Source: Vibrio sp. D404a | GTDB lineage: Bacteria > Pseudomonadota > Gammaproteobacteria > Enterobacterales > Vibrionaceae | Length of the DNA stretch: 64,000 nt | Direction of reading: 5' to 3' | NCBI RefSeq assembly: GCF_030248535.1 | Contig: NZ_JAHGAJ010000001.1 | Span: forward strand, 40,455 to 104,454 | In this document: in pieces, positions 55,662 through 64,000 of the stretch | Numbering within the stretch: position 1 is the first letter of the stretch | Layout: each line of letters opens with the position of its first letter | Notes under the pieces: generated by a model | Told to the model about the DNA's origin: nothing | Database searches by the model: none | The model's input: the letters and a program-made list of their open reading frames with translations, nothing else | Made by a program: the position numbers and the translations under genes

Positions 55662-56579
55662 ATGTTGAATTATAAAATTACCCGCACATTCCTAACTGCG
55701 GTATTGGCTCTTTCTGCAGCAACGTCTGCATTTGCAAAAACTTACGAGCATTCACTAGGCAGCGTTGAAATTAACGACGTACCTAAGCGAGTGGTAGTTC
55801 TGGGTTACGGTAGTCTCGATTTTCTTACGAACCTTGGCGTGAAACCAATTGCCACCACGAAAAAGCTGCTTCCTGAACATCTAAGTCAGTACCGTGGTGA
55901 GCACATCACAAACACAGGTTCTATGTTCGAAGTGAACTATGAAACTCTGTTTGAGTTAAAGCCCGATCTGATTATTGCGGAAAACCGTCAGGGCAAGCTT
56001 TATAAAGATCTAAGTCAGATTGCACCGACTTACATGTACAGTGTGGACAATACTAATTATTGGAAAACCACCTCAGAAAACTGGAAAGTAATGGGTGAGA
56101 TCTTTGGTGAGCAAGAGAAAGCTCAGCAGATGATTGATACTGTTCAAGCCCGTATCGACGAAGTGGGTGAGGAAGTTAAATCTGAGCCTCGCAAGACCAT
56201 GGCGATCATGAGCGTAGGTAACAAACTCTCTATGTTCCACACTGAAAGCCGCCTGTCTTTCATCTACAAAGACCTTGGTTTTTTACCTGCAGATAAAGCG
56301 GAAAATGTTAAGTCAGAAGCGAAAAAACACGGTGCGTTAATCTCATTTGAGTACATTGCCGATGCCCAACCAGACATGATGTTTGTTTTGGATAAAGACC
56401 AAGCAGTCGGCAGAGCATCTGGTAAAGCAAAAGAGCGTTTTGATAACGATCTTGTAAAAAGCACACCAGCATATAAGAACGATTCGATTACATACCTACA
56501 GCCTGTGATTTGGTACGTTACAGCGGGTGGCTACCAGTCAACGCTAACGATGCTAGATGACGTAGAAGGCGCTCTTTAG
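55662..56579 (+). CDS. vctP: Catecholate-siderophore periplasmic binding protein
   Basis: A 305-residue binding protein of the VctP/FatB/CeuE type. The signal peptide ends near TSAFAKTYEHSLG. Typical lobes follow: PKRVVVLGYGSLDFLTNLGVKPIA, TLFELKPDLIIAENRQGKLYKDLSQIAPT, and in the second lobe LSMFHTESRLSFIYKDLGF. It delivers ferric catecholate to the permeases at 56638 and 57587. Confidence 0.88.
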   Translation: MLNYKITRTFLTAVLALSAATSAFAKTYEHSLGSVEINDVPKRVVVLGYGSLDFLTNLGVKPIATTKKLLPEHLSQYRGEHITNTGSMFEVNYETLFELKPDLIIAENRQGKLYKDLSQIAPTYMYSVDNTNYWKTTSENWKVMGEIFGEQEKAQQMIDTVQARIDEVGEEVKSEPRKTMAIMSVGNKLSMFHTESRLSFIYKDLGFLPADKAENVKSEAKKHGALISFEYIADAQPDMMFVLDKDQAVGRASGKAKERFDNDLVKSTPAYKNDSITYLQPVIWYVTAGGYQSTLTMLDDVEGAL

Positions 56580-56637
56580 ACAACCACATTTAAACTGGTA
56601 ATGGGTGTTAGACATTGCCAGTTTTTGCTGAATACTC

Positions 56638-57594
56638 ATGAAATTATCCCATATATTTGCTGGTCTAACTTTGGTTTCACTGGCGATTGCATCTCTGTTC
56701 GTTGGTGTCGCCGAGTTGTCATTCACTCAGCTACTCGACCCGAATTCATTAGATAGCAATATCCTATATACAAGCCGCATACCTCGCTTACTCGCGATTA
56801 CTCTTGCGGGAGCAGGCCTCAGTATTGCAGGTTTAATCATGCAGCAGATCGTTCAAAACCGATTTGCGGCACCCTCTACCACTGGCACTATCGACTTTGC
56901 GATGCTCGGTTACATTGTTGCTCTGGTCTATTTTGTGGACGCGAGTAGCTGGGTTCACCTGATCATCATATTTTGTTTTGCCATTGCCGGCACCTTGGTC
57001 TTTGTACGCTTTTTGCAGACATTGAAGTTTAAAAGCACGGTATTAGTGCCATTGATTGGCATCATGTACGGCAACGTCATTTCTGCGCTTACAACTTTTT
57101 ACGCTTATCAGTATGACCTCGTTCAAACCCTAGGAGCGTGGACGGTGGCTAACTTCGCTTCTGTGCTTAAAGGTAACTACGAGTTCTTATACCTCGCGGT
57201 TCCTGTTTCGCTGCTTGCTTATACCTATGCACATAAATTTAGTGCGACTGGAGTTGGTGAAACCTTTGCGAAGAACATAGGTATCAATTACCAAAAAATC
57301 GTGATGTTTGGTGTTGTTCTGGTCGCGGTTCTGTCATCTACCGTGGTGATGATCGTGGGCATGATTCCGTTCTTAGGTCTGATTGTACCGAATGTGGTTT
57401 CACTGTTCTTTGGTGACAACATGAGGCGCAATCTGCCGTGGACTGCATTCTTTGGCGTGGTATTGGTTCTGTCTTGTGACATCTTCGGCCGATTGATCAT
57501 CTTCCCTTATGAAGTGCCTATCTCAATGGTGATTAGCATCATTGGTGGCAGCTTGTTTATCTATCTAATTTTGAGGGATAAGGCGAATGCGTGA
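56638..57594 (+). CDS. vctD: Ferric-siderophore ABC permease
   Basis: A 318-residue FecCD-family permease with about nine helices; IPRLLAITLAGAGLSIAGLIMQQIVQNRFAAPSTTGTIDFAMLGY is the marker. It overlaps the next permease by eight bases. Sequence order and size match VctD. Confidence 0.88.
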   Translation: MKLSHIFAGLTLVSLAIASLFVGVAELSFTQLLDPNSLDSNILYTSRIPRLLAITLAGAGLSIAGLIMQQIVQNRFAAPSTTGTIDFAMLGYIVALVYFVDASSWVHLIIIFCFAIAGTLVFVRFLQTLKFKSTVLVPLIGIMYGNVISALTTFYAYQYDLVQTLGAWTVANFASVLKGNYEFLYLAVPVSLLAYTYAHKFSATGVGETFAKNIGINYQKIVMFGVVLVAVLSSTVVMIVGMIPFLGLIVPNVVSLFFGDNMRRNLPWTAFFGVVLVLSCDIFGRLIIFPYEVPISMVISIIGGSLFIYLILRDKANA

Positions 57595-58537
57595 TTCAGT
57601 AAAACTTAGTCTATTTGCCCTGATTGCCGTTGCGATTTGCGCCATCTTTATCGGTAAAGGCTTAACTCCTGATAACTACCAGTTTTTCCTTTCGCGTCGA
57701 ATTCCAAAGGTATTGGCAATCATACTGGCAGCGATGGCCATCGCTTCTTCGTCTTTGGTATTTCAAACCATTACCTCTAACAGAATCTTAACCCCATCTA
57801 TTCTGGGTTTTGATTCTCTCTATGTCATGATTCAGGTGATCTTGGTCGCGACGTTTGGTGGAGTTAGTGCTTACATCATGGACAGCAAGCTCAACTTTGT
57901 ACTCTCAACCAGTGTGATGGTACTGAGTGCCATGGTGCTGTTTCATTTCTACTTCAGGAATCAGCGTCGCAACATATTCACCTTGTTATTGGTGGGCGTG
58001 GTATTAAGCAGCCTGTTTGGTAGCGTAACCAGCTTCTTCACAATGGTGATTGATCCTGATGAGTTCTCTTATATTCAAGGGTCGATGTTTGCGAGCTTCA
58101 ACAGTGTTAATAATGAATTGGTTTATTGGAGCATTATTCCCCTAAGCTTGGCCTTAGCTTACCTCTATAAACTGAGTCGCCTGTTAGATGTGTTGTGGCT
58201 TGGGGTCGACAACGCGACCAGTCTTGGGATCAACACACACAGACTGATCATGAAAGTGATGTTTGTGGTGACCATTATGGTCTCTATTTCAACGGCCTTA
58301 GTTGGCCCAGTACTGTTCTTTGGTTTGATTGTCGTGGCGTTGACTCGTCAGATATTCAATCACTTTCAACATCAGTTTCTGCTAACCGCAAGCATCGTAC
58401 TCTCTATCATGATGCTGCTAGGTGGCCAATGGATTGTTGAAGGTTTGTTTGATTTCAACACCACCATTAGCGTGATCATCAATTTCCTTGGTGGTGGTTA
58501 CTTCCTATATCTCCTTGCAAGAAATAAATTCGATTAA
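57587..58537 (+). CDS. vctG: Ferric-siderophore ABC permease, second subunit
   Basis: A 316-residue FecCD-family permease: RRIPKVLAIILAAMAIASSSLVFQTITSNRILTPSILGFDSLYVM and GPVLFFGLIVVALTRQIFNHFQH. The start lies inside the previous gene, so translation is coupled. It pairs with VctD. Confidence 0.88.
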   Translation: MRDSVKLSLFALIAVAICAIFIGKGLTPDNYQFFLSRRIPKVLAIILAAMAIASSSLVFQTITSNRILTPSILGFDSLYVMIQVILVATFGGVSAYIMDSKLNFVLSTSVMVLSAMVLFHFYFRNQRRNIFTLLLVGVVLSSLFGSVTSFFTMVIDPDEFSYIQGSMFASFNSVNNELVYWSIIPLSLALAYLYKLSRLLDVLWLGVDNATSLGINTHRLIMKVMFVVTIMVSISTALVGPVLFFGLIVVALTRQIFNHFQHQFLLTASIVLSIMMLLGGQWIVEGLFDFNTTISVIINFLGGGYFLYLLARNKFD

Positions 58538-58548
58538 GGGCTTCACTC

Positions 58549-59310
58549 GTGATTAAAATTAGCGGTTTAAGTAAACAATACAACGACAAATACGTTGTGA
58601 AAAACGCTGATGCACTTTTTCCTCAGGGGAAAGTCACCAGTATTATTGGCCCAAATGGCGCAGGGAAAAGTACGCTGCTTTCAATGGCAAGTCGACTGAC
58701 TGAGAGCGATGCTGGCCAGGTCGTGATTGGTGATAAGCCATTAGAGCAATGGGATACTGCTGAATTAGCAAAGCGCTTATCAGTGCTGCGTCAGTCAAAC
58801 AACATCAACATGCGCTTCACAGTACGTGAATTGGTGGCATTTGGCCGTTTTCCATACTCTCAAGGCCGATTGACTGATAGGGATAACGAGACCATTGATC
58901 GCGCTTTGCATCATTTGGATATAGGTCACCTGCAAGACAGATACATTGACCAACTCTCTGGCGGTCAACGTCAAATGGCCTTCATTGCTATGGTGGTTGC
59001 GCAAGACACCGACTATATCTTCCTTGATGAACCACTAAACAACCTCGATATTAAACACTCGGTTGATATCATGACAACGCTTAAAAAGCTTGCTGAGAAG
59101 CACAACAAAGCGGTCGTTATTGTGATTCACGATATTAACTTTGCTTCATGCTACTCCGATAATATCGTCGCAATGAAGTTAGGTGAAGTGGTGAAAAGCG
59201 GCCGATATGATGAAGTGATTCGTGAGGATGTTTTGAGTGATATCTATGAGATTCCATTCAAGGTTCAAGAGATCGATGGCAACTTAATATCGTTGTACTA
59301 CCGTTGTTGA
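58549..59310 (+). CDS. vctC: Ferric-siderophore ABC transporter ATPase
   Basis: A 253-residue ATPase: Walker A GPNGAGKST, signature LSGGQRQMAFIAMVVAQ and Walker B YIFLDEPLNNLD. It is last of the five-gene receptor-transporter unit and energises VctDG. The start codon is GTG at 58549. A terminator follows at 59316. Confidence 0.93.
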   Translation: MIKISGLSKQYNDKYVVKNADALFPQGKVTSIIGPNGAGKSTLLSMASRLTESDAGQVVIGDKPLEQWDTAELAKRLSVLRQSNNINMRFTVRELVAFGRFPYSQGRLTDRDNETIDRALHHLDIGHLQDRYIDQLSGGQRQMAFIAMVVAQDTDYIFLDEPLNNLDIKHSVDIMTTLKKLAEKHNKAVVIVIHDINFASCYSDNIVAMKLGEVVKSGRYDEVIREDVLSDIYEIPFKVQEIDGNLISLYYRC

Positions 59311-59315
59311 TGAAT

Positions 59316-59347
59316 AATCCCCACTTTCTCGAAGTGGGGATTTCTTT
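59316..59347 (+). terminator. Terminator of the catecholate-uptake operon
   Basis: AATCCCCACTT and AAGTGGGGATT form an eleven-pair stem around a five-base loop, followed by TTCTTT. Confidence 0.85.
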
Positions 59348-59453
59348 ATATGCAGTTGTAACTAAAATACGACGCTGCACTTTCTTCATGGATTCTTGAA
59401 CAAACTTAATCTCGCTTTGGGCACTCAAGGGATTGTTCGCGCTTAAGGTATGT

Positions 59454-60344
59454 TTAGCGATTAAGGTAATCTTTCGCGACTTGCGTTATCGTTGCGATGA
59501 TATCGGACTCTAATTCAGAGGCCTCTGAAGAGAGATTGTAAAATAGAATACAGTCTTGCTTTAATAAATTAGGGGCTTCAACGACTTCAAGTTTTCTGAT
59601 CTCTCCGCCCTCAATATAGGGCAGTAAATCAGCTTGATTTGCCACTGTCCAACCTGAGTATTTGAGCTTTTCGACCAGTAAGTGCTTGCAAGAGACTATC
59701 TCTAGTTGGCAGCTTACTTGGGTATGCCTTAATTCATTCGACAGGTCATTTTCGCTCACCAATTGAAGCTCGACCCCAAGCTCCGCTATGGTTATTGGCC
59801 GCTTTGGCAGAGGAGACGTTGTTGATGTAAATAGCCCTAAATCAAAGGCACCGAGGTTAATGTTACCAACTCCAGACTTAGAGTGGAGGTGACCAAGCCC
59901 GGGCATGAGAGCAAGAAAAGCATCTCCCTCTTCTACCGCCTTCAAGCTTGTAGTTCTATCTCTCTGAAGCCAATTAATCACGATATTGCTGTGCTTTTCT
60001 CTCACAGAGCGATCAATCAAAGTGAGCATTTGAGCTGGTGTCGAAGAGTCATGGTAGATACTGATTCGACTGAGCTCACCTTTGTAAGCTGAAAAGGCAA
60101 TGTTCTCAAATTCTAATGATTGACGAGCTAGCAAGCGAGCGCGAGGGTAAAGCCTGTGTGCAATACCAGTGGGTTTTGCTTTCTTACCTTCAATAATAAA
60201 CAGCTCGACTCCCATGAGATCTTCCAGCGCATTAATACGCTCACGTACCGTAGAACGTGCTTTACCGAGTTGAGTGCTGGCAGCACTAAAACTTTGTCGC
60301 TCATATACGGCAGTGAAACAGGTAACTTGCTCAATTGAGATCAT
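59454..60344 (-). CDS. LysR-family regulator
   Basis: A 296-residue LysR regulator: helix-turn-helix FSAASTQLGKARSTVRERINALEDLMGVELF, then the effector domain. It is divergent from the beta-lactamase-fold hydrolase at 60450, with a palindrome in between (60356-60374) that is probably its operator. Confidence 0.9.
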   Translation of the reverse strand: MISIEQVTCFTAVYERQSFSAASTQLGKARSTVRERINALEDLMGVELFIIEGKKAKPTGIAHRLYPRARLLARQSLEFENIAFSAYKGELSRISIYHDSSTPAQMLTLIDRSVREKHSNIVINWLQRDRTTSLKAVEEGDAFLALMPGLGHLHSKSGVGNINLGAFDLGLFTSTTSPLPKRPITIAELGVELQLVSENDLSNELRHTQVSCQLEIVSCKHLLVEKLKYSGWTVANQADLLPYIEGGEIRKLEVVEAPNLLKQDCILFYNLSSEASELESDIIATITQVAKDYLNR

Positions 60345-60355
60345 GATTTCACCCT

Positions 60356-60374
60356 TGTACGTTTTAGACGTACA
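60356..60374. promoter_or_regulatory. Palindromic operator between LysR and hydrolase genes
   Basis: TGTACGT, five bases, ACGTACA: a perfect seven-base dyad in the 105-base divergent region, 12 bases from the LysR start. This is the size and placement of a LysR site. Confidence 0.6.
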
Positions 60375-60449
60375 TTATGGATTTATATGTTCGAAATTAT
60401 CACGATATTCTTGCTGCGTACACAAAGACTATTCTTGGAGAGTTTGAAC

Positions 60450-61751
60450 ATGAAACCATCATTACTTACCGCGGTTATCGCGAGCACCTTCTCTATCGCA
60501 GCGGTTGCAGAAATCAAACCCATGTCGACAGTACCTGCAAAGCCAGCTGATCAAGTCACATTAAGCAACTACACAGAGCACCCCTACAACCATTGGTCGT
60601 TTCAAAATATGGGTATTCACCCGGTAGTGATGGTTCCGAGAGACGGTGCGATTAGCGAAATTCCACTGAATTTGAGTCCTGAAGTTGTTGAGCACAAGTT
60701 TAAATATGGCGAAAACGAATACACGTTTCGAGACGCTATGATCAATGACTTCACCGACGGATATATCATTATTAAAGATGGCAAAGTCCTACATGAAGAG
60801 TATTTTGGTGACTTTGGACATAGAGACAAGCACCTTTGGGCGTCGAGCACCAAATCGCTCGTTGGCCAAGCGCTGGGATTGTTGGTAGAGCAAGGCAAAG
60901 TCGATGTGAACGAAAAGGTGAGCAAATATGTGACTGAACTTGCTGGCACTCACTTTGGTGAACAGTCACTGCACACCGTTCTAAACATGACATCTGCACT
61001 TAATTACCGTGAAGACTACGTAAATATGGCGCCAGGCGAGGTACATTATGAATATTTCCGTCGCTTAGGGTTTGTGCCAGCGTATGATTTGATGGCTATT
61101 GATCCAACCAAAGATGACACGCCACGAGATCTACTTAGTTTTGCAGGCATGTTTGAGCAGGCAGAAGGTTTACCAATCAACAACACCTTTGAATATCACA
61201 GCCCAAATGTGGATGTGATTGGGTGGGTGATTGCGCGAGTATCGGGTCAGCCGCTAAACGAATTCATTGCAGACAACATTTGGAATAAGCTTGGCGCTGA
61301 GCATGATGCCTTCTTTATGGCTGACATCGGCTATAACCCAATTGCAACAGGCGGATTTAACACAACATTACGCGATTTTGCTCGTGTAGGTTTAGCCATG
61401 GTCAATAATGGGCAATACAACGGCGAACAGGTTTTCTCTGAGAAGTGGGTGAAAGATTCGTTTAATGTTGATGAGCAAGATAGAAAAGCCACAAACAACA
61501 GTATCTACAAACAGAAAGAGGGCGCAGTGTATGATTCTCATCTAGAGGGGTACAAGAACTTCTTGTGGGTGCATGACTCAGAGAAAAATATCGCGACCTA
61601 CCGTGGTGTATTTGGTCAGTTCCTCTACATCAACCAAGACAAAAATGTGGTTATAGCGACGTTCTCTTCTGCCGATAGTGCTTCCAATGCAGCCAGAGAA
61701 ACATCGAAAATTAGGCTCGAAGCCTTTGAGTCACTCGCTCAGTCACTATAA
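60450..61751 (+). CDS. Secreted beta-lactamase-fold serine hydrolase (class C-like)
   Basis: A 433-residue hydrolase of the beta-lactamase/DD-peptidase/6-aminohexanoate-dimer-hydrolase fold. The signal peptide ends near SIAAVAEIKP. The catalytic Ser-x-x-Lys is SSTK in LWASSTKSLVGQALG, and a Tyr in the LNYREDY region matches the second motif. The start at 60450 has GGAGAG at seven bases; the earlier codon at 60387 would disrupt the signal. It is probably periplasmic and cleaves an ester, amide or peptide. Its divergent LysR regulator recalls ampR-ampC, but the protein is not typical AmpC. Confidence 0.85.
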   Translation: MKPSLLTAVIASTFSIAAVAEIKPMSTVPAKPADQVTLSNYTEHPYNHWSFQNMGIHPVVMVPRDGAISEIPLNLSPEVVEHKFKYGENEYTFRDAMINDFTDGYIIIKDGKVLHEEYFGDFGHRDKHLWASSTKSLVGQALGLLVEQGKVDVNEKVSKYVTELAGTHFGEQSLHTVLNMTSALNYREDYVNMAPGEVHYEYFRRLGFVPAYDLMAIDPTKDDTPRDLLSFAGMFEQAEGLPINNTFEYHSPNVDVIGWVIARVSGQPLNEFIADNIWNKLGAEHDAFFMADIGYNPIATGGFNTTLRDFARVGLAMVNNGQYNGEQVFSEKWVKDSFNVDEQDRKATNNSIYKQKEGAVYDSHLEGYKNFLWVHDSEKNIATYRGVFGQFLYINQDKNVVIATFSSADSASNAARETSKIRLEAFESLAQSL

Positions 61752-61768
61752 TAAATCACAATTGAACT

Positions 61769-61793
61769 AGGCGATCTTATGATCGCCTTTTTC
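61769..61793 (+). terminator. Terminator of the hydrolase gene
   Basis: AGGCGATC and GATCGCCT pair around TTAT, followed by TTTTTC. Confidence 0.9.
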
Positions 61794-61939
61794 TTATCTG
61801 TCTTTCGGCAAATTAAAGTACAATAAAGTCTATTTTTCTCATTGACCTGTCTATAGCTTTACACTTTATAGTTTGATTATTGAAGACGCCGAGACGTTAA
61901 ATCGTTGTCGGCGAATACTCATTAATTGGATAGACAGAT

Positions 61940-62446
61940 ATGAACATTAGACATGAAACAGAACTAGACTTAAATCACATAGAGTCAATCACTTACCAAG
62001 CATTTGAAAATCACCCTCATCATGAACCGGGCGCAAAACCGACCGAGCATCTGATCGTGAGAAGACTGCGAAAAGCAAACGCATTAACGCTTTCGCTTGT
62101 TTGCGAGGAAGAGGAACAACTCATCGGACACGTTGCCTTTTCTCCAGTGCTGATTAAAGGAGACGATAGCCGATGGCTAGGTTTAGGCCCAGTATCCGTA
62201 GCTCCTTCTCATCAAGGTAAAGGTATTGGAGGTGCTTTGATTCGTGAGGCACTTTCACAAGTTCAAAACTTAGGCTTTGAGGGCGTTGTGTTACTTGGTG
62301 AGCCTCAATATTACGGTCGATTCGGCTTCAAAGCACAGCCAAAATTAACGTTATCAGGTGTGCCAGCAGAGTACTTCCTAGCATTGTCATTCAACGGTGA
62401 ATTCCCTGAGGGCGAAGTGAGCTACCACTCAGCGTTCTTTGGTTGA
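61940..62446 (+). CDS. GNAT-family N-acetyltransferase
   Basis: A 168-residue acetyltransferase. LGPVSVAPSHQGKGIGGALIREAL holds the acetyl-CoA pyrophosphate loop Q-x-x-G-x-G/A, and YYGRFGFKAQ the C-terminal fold. It resembles YhbS-type members that acetylate small molecules or proteins. It lies 57 bases before the MerR-methyltransferase gene, in the same direction, so the two may be cotranscribed. Confidence 0.9.
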   Translation: MNIRHETELDLNHIESITYQAFENHPHHEPGAKPTEHLIVRRLRKANALTLSLVCEEEEQLIGHVAFSPVLIKGDDSRWLGLGPVSVAPSHQGKGIGGALIREALSQVQNLGFEGVVLLGEPQYYGRFGFKAQPKLTLSGVPAEYFLALSFNGEFPEGEVSYHSAFFG

Positions 62447-62503
62447 CTTGTCTATAACTTCATAGTTTAAAGTAGTGAACTTAAGCAAAAATGAGCGTAA
62501 ACC

Positions 62504-63673
62504 ATGTATCAAATATCTGAGCTGGCAAAGCTAGTAGGGCTGTCACGCACTGCGCTGCTTTATTACGAGAAGCAAAACCTTATCTCTGGTCGCCGATTAG
62601 AGAACGGGTATCGCGTATACAGCGACAAAGATGTGCAACGTGTGCGTTTGATTCAACAATTGCAGGCTGGTGGTTTAACTCTACAGGAGTGCAAGATTTG
62701 TCTTGAGGCTAAGGTAGACAGGCAATTACTTCAGAATCGACTCAGAGCGTTGGATGAAGAGATAGAGCAGAAACAAAAGTCTCGAACCCTATTAGCGGCG
62801 ATGCTCGGAGAGGGGGACTTAAAGGCATGGCATGAAGGGCTAGATAAGTTGGCTCCAGATGCTCATCTTGATTGGTTAATGAAACAAGGCTTTAGTGAGA
62901 AAGAAGCCTTGCGATTGAAATGGTTATCAAAAGATATGAACGAACATGATCTCTATATGGCTGACTTTATGCGTGTATTTGAAACGCTAGAGCGATGGGG
63001 ACCAGGCAGCGAAGAAGAGACTAAAAAAGCACTGTCTCGAGTACCGACTAAGCCGACTACGATCTTAGAGATAGGTTGTGGTAAAGGATTAGCGACTCAA
63101 GTATTGGCAGAACAAACTGAAGCGACGATTACCGCGATTGATAATGAACAGTTAGCACTAGACAGGTTAACCGAACGATTTGAGCAACTCGGCTTGTCTC
63201 AGCGTCTCAAGACGGAATGTTCGAGTATGACTGAGTTGCCGTTTGCTAAACGAAGCTTTGATTTAATGTGGGCCGAAGGCAGCGCTTATATCATGGGTGT
63301 AGAGAAAGCCCTCTCTGCGTGGCAAGATCTGCTAAGTGACAATGGTTACCTCATGATCAGCGATATGGTTTGGCGCACGGATTCGCCGAGCAAACAATCT
63401 ATCGACTTTTGGCACCAAGAGTACCCGGATATCCAATTGGTACAAACGCGCATTGAGCAGATGAACAAGGCGGGTTATCAGGTCGTGGACCATTTTCCAA
63501 TGAGTGAGGAAGCTTGGCTGAACTATTACGGCCCACTAGGCCAAAGAGTCGCTGAGCTTGAGAGCGAAATGGCGGAATCTGCAGCGTTTAAAGATATTAA
63601 ACATGAAGTTGACTTATGTACGAAGCGTGCTCATGAGTTTGGCTATCACATGTTTGTACTGGCGAAAGGGTGA
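62504..63673 (+). CDS. MerR-type regulator fused to a SAM methyltransferase
   Basis: A 389-residue fusion. Residues 1-70 are a MerR winged helix-turn-helix (YQISELAKLVGLSRTALLYYEKQNLISGRRLENGYRVYSDKDVQRVRLIQ), followed by a dimerising coiled coil near 75-110 and, from ~190, a class I methyltransferase with motif I ILEIGCGKGLATQV and an acidic loop TAIDNEQ. A MerR head normally bears an effector domain; here the effector domain is an enzyme, so methylation or SAM binding may tune DNA binding. The adjacent GNAT gene may act on the same target. A terminator follows at 63729. Confidence 0.88.
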   Translation: MYQISELAKLVGLSRTALLYYEKQNLISGRRLENGYRVYSDKDVQRVRLIQQLQAGGLTLQECKICLEAKVDRQLLQNRLRALDEEIEQKQKSRTLLAAMLGEGDLKAWHEGLDKLAPDAHLDWLMKQGFSEKEALRLKWLSKDMNEHDLYMADFMRVFETLERWGPGSEEETKKALSRVPTKPTTILEIGCGKGLATQVLAEQTEATITAIDNEQLALDRLTERFEQLGLSQRLKTECSSMTELPFAKRSFDLMWAEGSAYIMGVEKALSAWQDLLSDNGYLMISDMVWRTDSPSKQSIDFWHQEYPDIQLVQTRIEQMNKAGYQVVDHFPMSEEAWLNYYGPLGQRVAELESEMAESAAFKDIKHEVDLCTKRAHEFGYHMFVLAKG

Positions 63674-63728
63674 TTTTCTGGATCTGATAGGTAGGCGTTT
63701 ATTAGTTGAAGATCATCATAATAATGAG

Positions 63729-63752
63729 CGGACCTTTTGGGTCCGTTTTTTA
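63729..63752 (+). terminator. Terminator of the MerR-methyltransferase gene
   Basis: CGGACC and GGTCCG pair around a five-base loop, followed by TTTTTT. Confidence 0.85.
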
Positions 63753-63913
63753 TTGGTACGTACTGGGCTGTTTTCGTTCAGGTTTCTTTTGATAGGTTTT
63801 ACCTACTAAATCAATAGAAAACTCCAAATTTACCCTTCAGATGATTCGATGCAATATAACCCCAACAGCGCAAGAGAGCGCGAACACAACCGAATTATTG
63901 AGAGAGTAAAATC

Positions 63914-64000
63914 ATGATTAACACAGAAATCAAACCATTCAACGCAACGGCATTCAAAAACGGCGAATTTGTAGAAATCACAGAGCAAGACGTGAAAGGT
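63914..64000 (+). CDS. ahpC: Peroxiredoxin AhpC, N-terminal part (cut by the window edge)
   Basis: The first 29 codons, MINTEIKPFNATAFKNGEF and on to DVKG, match the start of AhpC, the peroxide-reducing peroxiredoxin of the alkyl hydroperoxide reductase. The reading frame runs off the right edge, so the catalytic Cys is not seen. GAGAG precedes the ATG. The 160 bases upstream contain its promoter. Confidence 0.9.
   Translation, partial: MINTEIKPFNATAFKNGEFVEITEQDVKG

Overview
The window looks like part of a Vibrio genome, probably the smaller chromosome. That rests on recognised families only (a phaP-phaC-phaJ locus, folK-folX-folE-folM, a vctPDGC-like siderophore transporter next to a catecholate receptor and a two-component system, a VC0807-type membrane protein) and on moderate G+C; no search was run. 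There is no rRNA, tRNA, CRISPR array, insertion sequence or prophage. Starts were chosen by ribosome binding site, and several differ from the longest reading frame.

Layout. (1) 1-7.1 kb: an accessory metabolic cluster with a small secreted protein, a short-chain dehydrogenase (SDR), two paralogous Rossmann-fold dehydrogenases of unusual type flanking a FadL-type porin and a LysR regulator, and a promoter-side motif repeated three times. (2) 7.3-11.7 kb: a membrane protein, then a run of alpha/beta-hydrolase, SDR, SRPBCC protein and AraC regulator. (3) 11.8-18.6 kb: a LysR regulator divergent from an omega-amino-acid:pyruvate aminotransferase, a CoA-acylating semialdehyde dehydrogenase and a TRAP transporter, together a probable import-and-catabolism unit for beta-alanine or a similar omega-amino acid. 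(4) 19-20.2 kb: a Phd/ParE-type toxin-antitoxin pair and a TPR protein. (5) 20.4-25.7 kb: polyhydroxyalkanoate genes and a pterin/folate operon. (6) 26-32.3 kb: a BisC-like molybdoenzyme, gltS flanked by direct repeats, and katG. (7) 32.6-37.2 kb: a membrane protein, a 2OG-Fe(II) oxygenase, a short trimeric autotransporter lying between two copies of a conserved element, and an unknown 135-aa protein.

(8) 37.2-39.9 kb: a metal cluster with a tandem-repeat His-rich protein, a DUF1007-type periplasmic protein and a NicO/RcnA-type transporter behind a near-ideal Zur box. (9) 40-44.2 kb: a small membrane protein behind an orphan terminator, Lrp and ornithine cyclodeaminase, a VOC protein, DoxX and pirin. 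(10) 44.3-59.3 kb: two complete siderophore uptake systems side by side. The first has an FhuF-like reductase, an ABC transporter and a TonB receptor diverging around a Fur-like box. The second has a sensor kinase and response regulator divergent from a catecholate-type receptor plus a binding protein, two permeases and an ATPase. (11) 59.4-64 kb: a LysR regulator divergent from a beta-lactamase-fold hydrolase, a GNAT acetyltransferase, a MerR-methyltransferase fusion, and the start of ahpC at the right edge.

The least explained parts are the first 7 kb (shared motif, paralogue pair, seven-codon leader frame), the zinc-type cluster with its 13-bp inverted repeat, and two single-gene segments (gltS and the autotransporter) each bounded by direct repeats.
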